A stretch of 64,000 nucleotides of DNA from contig NW_026252091.1 of NCBI RefSeq assembly GCF_025399195.1, positions 517,152-581,151 on the forward strand. The letters are read 5' to 3'. Of this stretch, positions 1 to 11,848 are shown in pieces (within the stretch, counting starts at the first letter, position 1; the number at the start of each line of letters is the position of its first letter). The notes beneath the pieces are model-generated. The model had not been told where the DNA came from, did no database searches, and saw nothing but the letters and a program-made list of their open reading frames with translations. This stretch comes from Umbelopsis ramanniana AG (taxonomy: Eukaryota > Mucoromycota > Umbelopsidomycetes > Umbelopsidales > Umbelopsidaceae). The position numbers were made by a program, and so were the translations under genes.

Positions 1-2
1 AA

Positions 3-2120
3 TTATGAAATTTCTTCTTCTATCCGAAAGCGTTGGCCGTGGAAAGTGTACTCGTCTCCAGGTATGATATTTGTGCCATGGTTATCCTTGCTATGTGGGG
101 TGTTGAAATACTCTGAATTTTCTCCGCTGAAAACCTCAGAGTCATCCAACCTCTTCAGAACCGTAGTACGTTGACTTGGCGTTTTCTTGGCGTTATTAAA
201 GCTTGCGCCGGCATTAGAGAGTTCATCGAAAAGTGTCCTTGGTGGAGGAGCATTGTTAAGCTGTGTATGTCCAAAGTTAGTTATATGCGTCCTTTCGTGT
301 GCAGATGGCTTGCTATTTCTCAGCGGTGTCGAGGTGCCTGTTTCTCTATATGACGAATCCGCAATCGAGCTGAATCCTACATCCAGATGATGACGGTGAA
401 TGCGTGAGAGGTATATCACCAAGGTCGAACAAATAGCTACAGACACCTCAATAATCTACGTTCCCTCCTCAGTCTACCCCGATGTTGTTATGACGTTGAA
501 CTCTTTACCTACCCCTTATAGGTGACGATTTATCAGTACCAGCCTGATCATCAAAATTGCGACCTCCCATGGAGCTTCTCTTGCTTTGTTGTATCTCGTC
601 CCAATGTTTGTTAACTCGTATCGTACCATTCGGTGACCTGTTTGGGGAAGTGAAGGTCATATCAATCAGAGAGTACTGGTTTATATGAAGCGGTAATGAA
701 AAATGAACAAACATTATAGTGTTGGTCGGGCGAAGCTTAATTGTGTTTAGTTGCTGCAATAGATCCGGTGCCAAACTGGTGGAAGGCTTGGGAGATTTTG
801 AAAGCTAGTTGATCCTTACTTAACACGATATACAAAATGATGATAAGCTAGTTTTTGTGCTTACCAGTCGTTGTGGATGATGCTGGGTCTTGTGAGGGGA
901 GGGTGATGAAGCTCGGAACGGTCTGCGATATGGCGAAGATTTGGATGGTGTTTTATGTGTAGGTAATGGTTTGGCCAGTGGAACTGGAGAAATTTGTAAC
1001 GATGGCAGTTTTGAGGACCTATTCATGAGACTGATTTCATTATCATTTGAATTTCGATGCGATGCTCTGTTGTATATATCGTATTCCGGATGAATCACTG
1101 ATGAAGAACGTATTAGCTTCGCCTGAGGATGTGGTTCTGAAAACACAGTTTCATGAGTAGAAGGCTCTTCTCCTTGAGCATTGTTTGGCTCAAAGTAACT
1201 AGATTTTTTTGATACAAAGGAGCTTTCATGTCCATTGTATTCCATGGAACTCGTAGTGAATAAAGCTTGCACCTAGCGCAGGATGTATTAGCGTACCCGA
1301 ATCAAATGTATATCACAAGAGCCATGTGGCATCATTTTCTACCTGTTGCCGGACAATGTCCAAGTTGTGATCAAGCCGCGCCACTCTATGTAGTTCATCA
1401 TCGAGTTCATCGAGATCTAGCCGCGTTCGTGAATTAGAATTAGTCGAGAGATAACTCGTTGTGTTATGAAGTATGCTGGGATCATCCACGGCAACTTTTT
1501 CGAGAGCCTTAGTAAGCGAGCGATTTGGGTGAAAGTCGGTCTCATTCTTTGATTCTTCCCAATGCCTCGCAGTACGCGCACTAGATATGGCTAGGATAGG
1601 AGAGGTTTGTCAACAGCCTTCATATCTGAATACGACATGTATTAATATATACCTTGCCGTTTAGCAGATCGTATTGGGCTATCCCTTATGTTTTGTCGTT
1701 CAAAGTGTGGAGTTAAACTAGTGATATAGTGTTTTTCTCGTTTCGCGGAAGGCGTTGACTGCGAGTATCTCTTTTCCACTCTTTGTCGATTCGAGTTTAC
1801 GTTTTTTGCGTTTGAGTTCTAAACAATCAAAAGCGTATTTAATTTATTGACATACCATGACATGGATAATATTATGTCATTTTTCGATACAGTACCTTCT
1901 GCGGAGTGACATTCTCTCTGGACACGGAAAACGTGTCATACAGTTGGTCAAACTCACTGGTCGCGTTTGTTTTAGCTTGCTGGAATAGATCAACAACCGA
2001 TGAAAGAAACGATCTGTTTGAAGAAGGAGGTATCGCATCATACGTCTTGACTTGGCTAGCTGGTGTTGTAGGGGCTTCTACTTCTCGCACCAGATGTGAA
2101 TGGTCGCCTGATCGGGACAT
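3..2120 (-). CDS. Unrecognised Ser/Pro-rich hypothetical protein
   Basis: Seven exons on the minus strand are predicted at 1896-2120, 1653-1818, 1343-1590, 865-1272, 713-804, 513-637 and 3-436. They sum to 566 codons including the stop, giving about 565 residues. The start ATG at 2120 faces the zinc-cluster gene, so the two share a promoter of about 160 bases. The protein is rich in Ser, Pro, Arg and Asn and looks largely disordered, with a short helical acidic stretch near residue 200 (LDLDELDDELHRVARL). I recognise no domain or catalytic motif and assign no function. The middle exons are well supported by splice sites and phase. The junction between 437 and 512 is the weakest, because two donors and two acceptors are possible there. 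The gene ends inside the window, with its stop at positions 3-5. Confidence 0.6.
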
Positions 2121-2282
2121 TTTGAGTCAAAGCGCGTTAGAAGCCAAGAATTATCGGGAAGATAGCAGTTTTGCGAAATTTTCTGGCGCAGATCACGTGC
2201 AGCGAGATTTTGTATAAAAAAAACTTGGCGTCAGCCTCGCCCAGTGAAAGAATAGTCTTGTGAACAGTTGATAGCCAGCTCC
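2121..2282. promoter_or_regulatory. Divergent promoter with CACGTG core
   Basis: This short spacer separates the divergent start codons at 2120 (minus) and 2283 (plus). It contains a CACGTG core at 2194-2199, preceded by T. Sites of this type are bound by bHLH or bZIP factors such as Cbf1 in other fungi. The same core occurs in three other promoters of the window. Function is inferred only from position. Confidence 0.4.
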
Positions 2283-4579
2283 ATGGTAGGAACGGATTCC
2301 GAATACTCGCCCAATGGTAGTCGAAGAAAACGAACTACACCTTGCACAGGTGAGCATATACCTAAGCCAAAGTGTTTCGGTGAAACTTTACTTACCTTGC
2401 CTAAACCAGAATGCAAGTTTCACAGACGAAAGTGCATACGTATTGATGACAATGCAAAGTGCGAGCGATGTGTCCGACTGAAAAGACAATGCGTCAATGT
2501 CTCTCGAAAACCGGAAAGCGAGGAAGATAACTCCATCGATGATGAGATTGTCAGCGATGAAACAACCACTCATACAATCATTAACTATTACCAACAACTG
2601 AACGAGTTACAAGAGCAATTTCATAGTCTTGAAAAAGCCCTTACGATGGCAAGGATCACACCAGAATTATCGTATTCAGCTTCCGACTTTGATAGTAGTA
2701 GTAGTGGTAGCACAAGCAACGAATCAATCAGCCTTCTGCCGCCACTATCACCAGATGGAAAAGCTGATCCGAATGAACAACAAGTTGTCCGCAGTAAAAG
2801 ACAAAAAACCCTTGATGGAAGCAATAAGCAAAGCTGGACTTTATCAATGACTAAGAATGGACTCAGTGTCCACACCAATATTCAAAGTGTGCAAGACTTG
2901 ATGTCATTTGGAATGTACGCAGTGCAATATCTTGACGGGATTTCCATCAATCCACCGCCGAGCGATGGATTAAGTACATTATCTCTAATTGCACGAGGTC
3001 GAGTCAACAATATATCTCATATATTCCATCAAGCACTGAAAAAGAATGCAGGTCATGGTGCTGTTTCAGTACCCAGTGTTTCCGCCTCTCTCATCTTTGA
3101 CCAAGAAAATGTCATATCGATCTTATTGACGGCATACTTTGCATGCTTCAATGACTCCCACTCCATTATGACTAGATCGCTATACTACTCCCGCTTTCAC
3201 AACCCTGAAGATCCTCTTTCTTCTCCCCTCACAGCTGTCATGTGTGCTGTGATGACGATGCGACCATGTAGGCATATACCATATAGTTTCCAAGAGTTGC
3301 GACAGATGGGCGAATATTTTTTCAACATTGCTAGAGATGGCTTAGCCGACATCATACACGAACCATCACAGTCAACTGAAGGCACCATTGGTTTTCTGCT
3401 GCTAGCACATTATTGTTTCTACACCTTACGGTTCTCTGAAGCACGCAGCTATTCCACAACAGCTTATTTAATAGCACACAACGCTGTTGGACATATCAAA
3501 GAGATCAATAGTACCAGTGCCGAGATGGTCATCATGAAGCGAGTGTATTTCATGCTTTCATTACAAGAATCCTCCCTCAAGAATTTCCTTGGAGGTCAAT
3601 CGGACAACTTCGACGTGGAGATTTTCAATACTAAACTGGAGGCATTGCCCGATGATAGTGACTTTGGTCGAACCTTCATAAAACTTGGATCACGAATTTT
3701 AAACTTACTTAGAAGTCAGCAGCTGTTGAGGGTCTTGGTATGTCTAAATCCTCTACAAGTGAACGCATTGTATCCGAATTTTGAGCTGACATTACCTTTG
3801 TAGAGACAACTCCACAACGCACATTCCGGAGAAATCACAGAGTTTTCAGCAGACGCATTTATCAGACTGCAACATTTGATTCAAAATTGGTGGAAAGATA
3901 CGCCACTGGAAGAACGTGTTTTTCTTAATCCATTTGAAATCAAGGTAGAGAGAGGCGATTTTGACAAAGTTCAACACTCTCATCAGTTCATGGCTTTGTT
4001 AGCTTTTCATGCATTTCAAATTTCCGTCCATTCATGCTTCATTTCTGGTGAAAACGATTACCTTGATCAAGAGAAGCAATCCACATGTAGCGAACAAGCT
4101 AACGCTATATACTATCAATCCATGAGAGTTTGTCTCAATAGCAGTAAAATGTTGTTGGACATCTCCGAAAAGATTTATCAATTAGATGACATTTGTCGAT
4201 GTAAGTTTGCTAATTTTGTCTAACGGACCATCCATCGGTGGTCAATTTCTTGATCTGATTTTGAAAATTTTGTCATCCCTGTTTAGTTGATTATGGATTT
4301 TTAATGGGCATTTTGGAAGCACTGGCAGTGCTCACCGCATCCAATGACCAATTCATTGCGAAAGAGGCTAGTATTTATGTGAAAAAATGCTTCACTCTCG
4401 TACGAATGACGATGTTTCAAGACATGACTTCGGTACCTGATAAGTTGGTTGTGGGCCAAAAGCCAGACAAACATCTTGTGACTTTGCCATTGTATGATAG
4501 CTGCCCCTCTCCCGCCTTATACATTATGTGGGAATCAATGGTTCGATCGCTTTCTGAACTTGGAATTCACATTGAATAG
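2283..4579 (+). CDS. Zn2Cys6 fungal transcription factor
   Basis: Exons are 2283-2349, 2410-3737, 3804-4200 and 4287-4579. Removing the first intron joins CT to ECKFHRRKC and creates a complete binuclear zinc cluster near residues 21-49. Its spacing is C-x2-C-x6-C-x8-C-x2-C-x6-C, and basic residues flank it. A Ser-rich linker, a possible short coiled stretch (YYQQLNELQEQFHSLEKAL) and a long helical middle region follow, as in fungal-specific regulators. The first ATG at 2283 is used; the open frame also extends back to a TTG at 2268. The first intron is exactly 60 bases, without an in-frame stop, so an unspliced message would still be translated but with 20 residues inserted inside the zinc cluster. 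The target genes cannot be told from the sequence. The adjacent velvet gene on the same strand may be related in function, but nothing shows this. Confidence 0.88.
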
Positions 4580-4894
4580 ACATGCCTGTATCCCCCGTCC
4601 CTCTTATTTGTAGCATTTCCTGTACCATAATTAATTCTTACTTTTACAAATGCCCCATATAAAGTCAATGGTAAAACAGAAATACAAAAAGACTATCTGC
4701 ATACCAAATCTTTTTCTTAAAAAAAATCAAGGATCTGGTATTCAGTTTAACTGTGCTTGATGCCGGCGGCCGCCCCACCAGTAGTAGTTCGTGGGCTGAG
4801 ATGAAAGAATTAGAAATTTACCACGTTAGGAAACAAAATTTTTTGGATTTCAAAATTACCCGCTCATCCTGGCTGATACTTTCGTAGTCACGGA
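4580..4894. other. Intergenic region between zinc-cluster and velvet genes
   Basis: About 315 bases hold the 3' end of the zinc-cluster gene and the promoter and leader of the velvet gene. A short GC-rich patch (ccggcggccgcccc) lies near 4764-4777, unusual in otherwise AT-rich spacer. I see no gene here. Confidence 0.5.
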
Positions 4895-6803
4895 ATGAAC
4901 ACTGAGATCGCTAATGCTGCTCATTTACGCGACCATCATACAGAACCAGCGTTGGCATCGCTTCAATCAATGGATAATATTCACTGCTCTTTGTGAGTGT
5001 ATTCCTTAGTCTGAATTCATAGCCATGGCCAAAACCATCATTTTTGCATACTTGACCTCGCGTATACCCCCAGACGATGGATAACTAACTTGCTATACTG
5101 TTTTTCATTGTTTAGTACGTTCAAATTGATCGCAAAACAGCAACCTAAACAGTCCCGTATGTGCGGTGTAGGCGAAAGGTGTATGTAAATACCACTCTTG
5201 TTTCTTCATCAGCTTGCGGCATATTCTCGAGCCTGTGCCATAGAGTAGAGAGTAGACTACGTTATTGAGTTCAACAGAAACGCCCACACTATGATTCATT
5301 AGAAAGGACAGAAATATCATCATGTCTCTGGATCTAATACTCCGATGCCGTTTACCAATGTGGAGACAGTGATCGAACGCTTCACATCACTCAACATGGA
5401 TGTAATCGAGTTGACAATAGTACATACCATTGACCACCAATGTGTTTTGATATTTCTGATTCCGACTGACAAGTTTTTTTAACGCCTCCTTTCCTATCTC
5501 TGTTACATCTTTTAGTTGATCGAAGGCCTGTTGATCCTCCTCCTATCATACAGCTGGTAATGTCAAGTAAAGACGGCTCAAAACAGTCTGAAAGGTAAGC
5601 AATACACATTTTCTCATTATGTCAAATCTCTACACGCCACTGATGATGTCAATTTGTACAACAGCTTAATCTTTGAAAGCCCATGGCTATTCATGTGCGC
5701 TACTTTACTACCGGAAGACGACACTGGCAATAATAAATTTCAACTCAATACAACCCTTCGATCAGCAACAGGGTGCATGGTTTCGTCTCTGAACCAGCTG
5801 AAGAACCTGAACAATGAAAATGGCGCCTTTTTTGTGTTTCCAGACATATCGGTTCGTGTGGAGGGCAAATATAGATTTCGTATGACCCTTTTTGAAATTG
5901 CAAGGTATGGAGCATTGATCAATACTACGTTGTCTATTTAACTCCTGCATTCACACATCCATCTGATATGCCAGGGATGGGGTCCATTGCCTAAACTCCA
6001 TTGATACGGACCCTTTCACTGTATACCCCGCTAAAAAGGTAATATGCCCGCTTATTTTGGGTTTATTGCTTTTATTGGAAAAAAAAAATGATTCTCTGGT
6101 AGCCAATGCCTAATCGTCCTCTATACAGTTTCCAGGTATGGAAGAATCAACATCCTTATCTAGGCTCTTTGCTGAACAGGGCTTAAAGATTCGGATACGG
6201 AAAGACGTACGCACGAGGCGAAAACCTAGTCGAAGGCGACAATTGGTCGAAAACGCAGTTGCACAGTTGGAAACTGAAAGTCATGATCTCGCTACCTCAA
6301 GTGAACCAAACCGTAGTCAAGAGGAAAGCCTCATTAGGTCAAACAGCCCACCGGATAAACGGAATCAAATAATAGCTGCCCCCTTGCATACGGGCGGCGC
6401 ATCCACTTCTCATTCGTCACCCACAGTTACCTTGCCTCGTAATATCTTGGACACCCACGGAATGAGCCTTATACCGTGGCAGAACGCAGACCAAAAGATT
6501 TCATTACCGCCAATAAGTGCTAATCAGTCAAGTAATACTTCGTACATATCCTCCCACAGCTATCCCAGTTTACACTCGCCTCGATCGTCGAACTTGCCTC
6601 AGCAGGGGTTTGCCACTGCAAGGGATGAGAATATCGTACGATATCCGGTATATGACTACCCACGTATACATCCTAGTACTTTTGACTTACATAGACCGTT
6701 ACCACACCCCACAAGGCGACGACAAGATAATCATCCTACGCGAGATGAAATGTACCCGGAAGCTTACGGGTCGACAGATCGTAATTTGAAGCGTAAGAAG
6801 TGA
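4895..6803 (+). CDS. Velvet-domain developmental regulator
   Basis: Six exons (4895-4992, 5116-5180, 5516-5594, 5665-5904, 5975-6038, 6129-6803) sum to 407 codons, giving 406 residues. The velvet fold is recognised by RQQP/MCG-type and DRRP-type motifs: here QQPKQSRMCGVGER is followed by DRRPVDPPPIIQL. Next come a strand-rich core ending in VEGKYRFRM, and then KFPGMEESTSLSRLFAEQG with a basic RIRKDVRTRRKPSRRR stretch that could be a nuclear signal. The C-terminal half is disordered and rich in Ser, Pro and His. Velvet proteins are fungal DNA-binding regulators with an NF-kappa-B-like fold that couple light, sporulation and secondary metabolism and often work as hetero- or homodimers. Which subfamily this is (VeA, VelB, VosA or VelC) cannot be decided from the visible motifs. 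The second intron, at 335 bases, is much longer than its neighbours. Confidence 0.9.
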
Positions 6804-7357
6804 CTCCATCCAAGAAAAATCGTCATGAGCACGGTACAGACTTGATGGGAAATTTAACATAGGAAAAAGGTGTAGTCCTTCATTCCGTTCGGCACATTAA
6901 TCGAGAGATTTTTACATAGTCGCGTGTCATAATTGTAGCATACATAAATCGCACATAGCCTGTCGTTTCGTTATATAGATGGAAAAGGCGTTGATTCGAC
7001 AGCTAATGTTAATTTCAGTATCATTGTATAATGGGAATACTTTACATGCTTTAGCTGCTCGAAGGGAATTACATGCTCTGCAATTAAATAAGCTGATCCT
7101 TTCCTGTATTTAACGAAGATAAAAGCCAGCTTCTACCTTTTTCTTTTGCCCTGTATTAAGACTCCAGCTATCACACCTTTTTTTATGCTTTACTGGATGC
7201 TTCGGTGGACTTGATGCTCCCAGCAATCACAGGCACTACAATGAAAAAGCTTGATGTGATACGAAGGTGTGGCTACACAGCCACACTACACCCAAAAAAA
7301 AAAAAAGCTTCGGACTCAAGTCCGAGGCTGTTCAAACCAAGATCGTGATATTGGCTC
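6804..7357. other. Intergenic region and leader with two hairpins
   Basis: This 554-base gap holds the velvet 3' flank and the upstream region of the Hsp70-like gene. It is AT-rich with no supportable gene. Near its end lie two perfect inverted repeats separated by a poly-A run, annotated separately. Confidence 0.5.
7267..7325. repeat. Two perfect inverted repeats upstream of Hsp70-like start
   Basis: The first repeat has 8-base arms, GTGTGGCT (7267-7274) and AGCCACAC (7279-7286), around a 4-base loop. The second has 7-base arms, TCGGACT (7310-7316) and AGTCCGA (7319-7325), around CA. A run of A's lies between them. The ATG at 7358 is 32 bases further on, so both could form stems in the 5' leader, or serve as palindromic protein-binding sites. 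The role is unknown. Confidence 0.6.
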
Positions 7358-9895
7358 ATGGCGGACCAGAGAGCGTTCAACGAACGAGATTATCCCGTCA
7401 TCGTTGGCATTGATTTTGGTATGTTGGCAATAGTTGCAATGTGCGAATCTCGTTCACGTCAAATCTTGACCCCTCGTTCCTGAATCCGAAAAGGCACAAC
7501 CTATTCTGGTGCAGCTTACTCATTGGCTAATCAGGAAGACATTGAGGATATCGTAAGATGGTAAGAATATAGGCGTTTGAGTGTATTCCTTCTATCCTAA
7601 GCTAAGTAATGCTCGGACGAATCATATCAGGCCGAGACAATCAAGTAGTGTGTATTGCAAGGTTTGTTCTTCTCCGCTTTTGTTCGCTGCCCAACCAACG
7701 CTTACATATCGGCTAACTACTTCTGCATCTGTAGACACCAACAATGAATGTGAGTAGGCTTATGGACTATGTCATTTGTAAGGGAGGTGTTACTAAATAA
7801 TTGCCACCGGGCACGAAGCTGTACAGAGGTGATTCCAAGGTAAGCCGTCAGGATGCAAAATGCGTGCGATCTTATGCAGAGATAGGGCATTTCGGCTGAT
7901 CGTCTGGAAAATGGTTATAGAAAATGGTACAGTGGGGAAATGCTGCGCGCTTGGAACTGTTACGGCCTATCAATCGAGATGCTGTGCTTCTCAAGCAGTA
8001 CAAGCTCTATCTAGACGAAGCATTGAGCAAAGATTTAGTGCCGCTGCCCAATGATCTGACGATTGTGGATGTGATATCTGGTACATTGACATACATGAAT
8101 GACATCCCATAAGTGTTCCAAACCCTTTTGAGAATCTAACATTGAGTTGAATTTTTTTTTTTTTGCCGCAGACTTTTTACGAGAATTCCATGAACACTTG
8201 TTGTTCGAAATGAGTCGTGGAATCGCTCGTGACTTCAAACAAGATTCTTTCAGATACTGCTTAACTGTTCCAGCAATGTGGTCTGATAGAGCCAAGGCAT
8301 TGATGAGAGAGTCAGCAATACGAGCTGGCTTGGTCAAGGAGGGAGATCATCGAGACAGGTTGATGCTTATATCGGAACCAGAGGCAGCTGCCATCTACTG
8401 TGAGAAAAAGTGTGAACAATTTAATTTGAGAGGTGGCGACAAGTTCATGATCTGTGATGCTGGAGGTGAGTAAGCACTTCCATCCGGATACAGAATGATC
8501 AAGATTTGTATTGATGAACCAATCTTTCCAGGCGGTACGGTCGACTTAATTGTTTTTCAGGTGGAGTCGACTTTCCAAGGGACTCGAAAATTCAAGGAAG
8601 ATACAAAGGGACATGGTGAATCATGTGGATCCATATTCATTGATAAACGTATGCGCAAATTATTGAAGAAAAAACTCAAGTCGGCTACGAAATCCGTACC
8701 GCCATACGCATTTGAACATATGATGGATACATTCATCAATACCGTCAAGCCGGAATTTGATGGCACGGACGATCATTTCATCCAGCTTCCAGCATCATTG
8801 GAATTGGCCTCATTAACGAATGAAGAGATTGGTCTTGACGAAGGTGTTTTATGCTTGACCATGCAGGAACTCCGTGATGATGTATTTGAGCCTGTGGTAC
8901 AAGACGTTCTCAATCTCATCCGTCAGCAGATGAAGACAGTTAATCGTTTGGAAGCCATCTTTTTGGTTGGCGGATTCGGATCTAGCAATTACCTTTTCAA
9001 GAGAGTCCAACAAGAATTTGGTAGAGACGTTGGCCTAGTCGCCATGCCGCCTAGAGCAGGTCATTATTTGCCTCACTTTATCATAAGCTGTTACGATTTA
9101 TGATCTAACATTAATCGAAAAAACACAGAACTCGCTGTTACGCGTGGCGCGGTATTCTTTGGAAAAAATCCTAATCTCGTAACCACCAGAGTCCCGTAAG
9201 TACAATATTATATAAGCAAATGCGGGAACATGAAAGAAAGGGATGCTTACCATCGTTCAATTTTTCAGCCGTTACTGGTATGGAATCGATTCAACCAACA
9301 AGTTTATTGAGGGCGTAGATCCTCCTGAGTTCAAAATCATCCGTTCAGATGGAAGCATTCGGTAAGACAGGTGTTTAATTATGTGAAGGTGTTAGACTTT
9401 ATTTAACACTGCGAGATATGTTAGAGCCGACAATCGGTTTTCAGTGTTTGTCAGACGTGGTGAACCACTAGGTAAGAAAGCAATAGATAGCGAATTCCCC
9501 AAAAATGGATGATAAGAGCAGTCCTCTAACTTGTTATTTATTTAGATATCAATGATTGCGTAGTGAAGAAGTACTATGCATTTTATCCTAATCAGACGGT
9601 GTGCTCATTATTCGCTGCTGACACAGAGGAAGAGCCTCGTTATACATGTGCTCCAACTTTGGGAGTCAGAAGAATAGCCAATTTCACTATTCCTATGCCT
9701 AAGCTGCCTGACGTTCAGTATGGAGAAAGAATAGATTTGTTGATAAAGGTAAGTAACCAACGATGAATGCTCACTGTGAACATTATGGTGGTTGCTGACG
9801 CCTTGTTTCAGATGTATTTTGGCGAGGTTGAATTACGCGTGGAAGCCGTCATTCAAGGCAAGACGTACTCAACCACTTGCATGTTTGAAGCTTGA
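7358..9895 (+). CDS. Hsp70-like ATPase of the Hsp12A/B type
   Basis: Thirteen exons: 7358-7418, 7494-7560, 7631-7661, 7735-7749, 7819-7839, 7921-8080, 8172-8465, 8532-9059, 9129-9195, 9269-9361, 9425-9471, 9546-9748 and 9812-9895. They total 557 codons, giving 556 residues. The actin/Hsp70 nucleotide-binding motifs are all present: phosphate-1 GIDFGTTYSG near residue 17, phosphate-2 DAGGGTVDL near residue 235, and adenosine VGGFGSSNYL near residue 385. There is no canonical EEVD tail and the substrate-binding part is short and divergent, as in Hsp70-12A-like proteins, a family I recall as expanded in some early-diverging fungi. The natural substrate is unknown. Exons four and five are only 15 and 21 bases, but are needed to join the conserved strand (TPTMN-LYRGDSK-KMVQWG) in frame. 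The acceptor at 7920 was chosen over 7932 because it restores KMVQW. Confidence 0.87.
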
Positions 9896-10996
9896 TACCA
9901 AGAAATACTATACGCTATATTCTCCCATTTTTGTTGTGGATATACGATCGTCCTTTGGTATATCTCATGCACTGTTTTGTTCTTAAAGATACTTCCATAG
10001 CCTTTTTGTTCACCCATCATTGTTAATTTCTTGGTCTCTCGTCTACATACACATAATACCATCGGCAGCATGCCAGATCACTCCTCACTAAAAATATTAT
10101 AACTAGGTTCAACTGATGAGAATACCCATAGTTACTCACTAACTATTGTATTTTCCGTAAGATTTTGCTCTGTCTTTGTCAGATATTTGCATGTGTTTAC
10201 TTAGTTATTTACTCATTGTACTGGGATGCGAGAAAAATTCGGTCCGAAAGATATTACATTTGAGAGCATTGTGCTGAAGACTTTCTTCACATAATATAAT
10301 CCTAAATTGTGGAAAATCTGGCTAATCCAAACTTCATAACCTGCGACCTAGAACATACTGAGATGGTGTTTGCATCCAAAGCTATTCATAGAGAGCTTGA
10401 CAAGGCTTCCTTTGTCGCAATCGTCTTCAAAATCTCCACCAAATAAATATGCGTCGATATCAATGTTAGCCAAATATAAACCGGGGGTGGGGATGTATTC
10501 GGAAATATTAACATAAACGGTAATGAGCAGTTTGATAACAATGCAGAGATACTTGTTGAAAGTGAAAGTTAAATTAGGTCTCGCCCTCTAAGCTGAAATA
10601 CCGACTATTCGCCTGTGAGTATCCTTAGACCATACAGTATGACCCGTGACCAGTGAGCTGCCTTTTGCTCTATGCTTCAGTATCACCATCGCGCTGAATT
10701 GATTTTCCTGGTATCATCATACAAGCCCAAACAATTCTGTACATCATGTAAACATTTTCAAATCCCCGGTATTTTTTAATTGCGTACAAGTTTAACAGGT
10801 GCGAGGAGGTGGTTAGTAGGTACAGTACATGATGTATACATACCACTTAGTCGTATTGACTCAAGTGGGGGAATCAGCCATCGCTGACCCTATAGCTAGA
10901 AACAGCCAATTTGCAGATAGTATATGAGGGGGTGACAAAGTGCGACATCCAAAAATTACAGAGGCGATTTTTCGACAATGGATATCCTACTGACAC
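9896..10996. other. Intergenic region, no gene seen
   Basis: About 1.1 kb lies between the convergent ends of the Hsp70-like gene and the small membrane-protein gene. It is AT-rich with scattered stops in all frames, and I find no conserved coding motif, RNA gene or repeat. Confidence 0.5.
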
Positions 10997-11482
10997 CTAG
11001 TGGGAGGAACGTTCCATCATTTCAACTTCACCACGCAGCTGTGCACGGCGCTCTTCTTCTGATAGTCGCTGCTGGGCTCGCATCTCCTCAACGTACTGTC
11101 GTTGTGAGCGATCTCTATCGGCATATTGATCAGCGTGGAAAGTTTTTTGTTCACCATGTCTTTGAGACGCTGGTGTGGGTCTTGATGATCGTTTATCGTA
11201 TACTAAAGCATTAAGAGTATAATTAAAATCGGGGTCCATCTAGGTTAACCTTTTCATCACAAGCGACTTACTCCAATAGCCTGTGTATGCTATAGTAGCT
11301 CCTATGACGCCAGCTCGAGTCATTCTTAAAGCACCAGCATGCTGGATTTTGAAAGGGATTCTAGTTTTTCCACCTGGTGCTGCGAGGGCACGCTGCTCTA
11401 ATCGGTTCAGTACGTTTTGTATACCGTAAACAGTAGCTCCTCCTAGAGCAATTAGCAATAATGGTGGCAATCTAGGGATCAT
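10997..11482 (-). CDS. Small two-helix membrane protein, unrecognised
   Basis: Exons 11272-11482 and 10997-11202 are joined by a 69-base intron (GTAAGT to TTTAG) that removes an in-frame TAG. The product is 138 residues. Unspliced, the region reads as two separate 80-residue frames, but the typical intron length and the continuity of TGYW-I-YDKR favour one gene. The N-terminus begins MIPRLPPLLLIALGGATVYG, which reads as a hydrophobic anchor. A second hydrophobic stretch (AGVIGATIAYTGYW) lies near residue 60. The C-terminal third is a charged Arg/Glu/Gln helix (RAQQRLSEEERRAQLRGEVE). Such an architecture is common for small inner-membrane or ER proteins, but I do not recognise the family and assign no function. 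Confidence 0.65.
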
Positions 11483-11848
11483 GTGGAGCGGTAAGGAAAC
11501 AGTAACCGGTCGGACGTGAATGACTCAACCGATAAATTTGCAGTGGGAGATTTAACTTTCGGACAAGCTATTAAATTTTTTGGTTACATGGGACAGCAGT
11601 AGGTTAATGTCATAGCAATAGCGATTTATAAGTTTAGGGCTGTTATAATTACATATAAGTAGAGTGGAGTTCAATGCGAGGAAATAATTGTAAAGATTTG
11701 AATCAGCAAAACGTTCGATAGACAGATAAGTCGCGAATGTCAGCTAATAACTAGTAAAAAGAAAAAAAAATAAAATCTATCCAATGTGTTTTAAGTAGAA
11801 CGTACAATGAAATGTACAAATTTACATATCGAGGTAATGTCCCTCTCT
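11483..11848. other. Intergenic region between two minus-strand genes
   Basis: This 366-base spacer is the promoter of the small membrane-protein gene and the 3' flank of the MFS gene. It contains A-rich runs near 11757-11775 and no gene. Confidence 0.5.

Noticed and set aside
11240-11482. Separate 80-residue protein ending at the TAG at 11240
   Set aside because: A normal-length intron with good splice signals removes this stop and joins it to the downstream frame.
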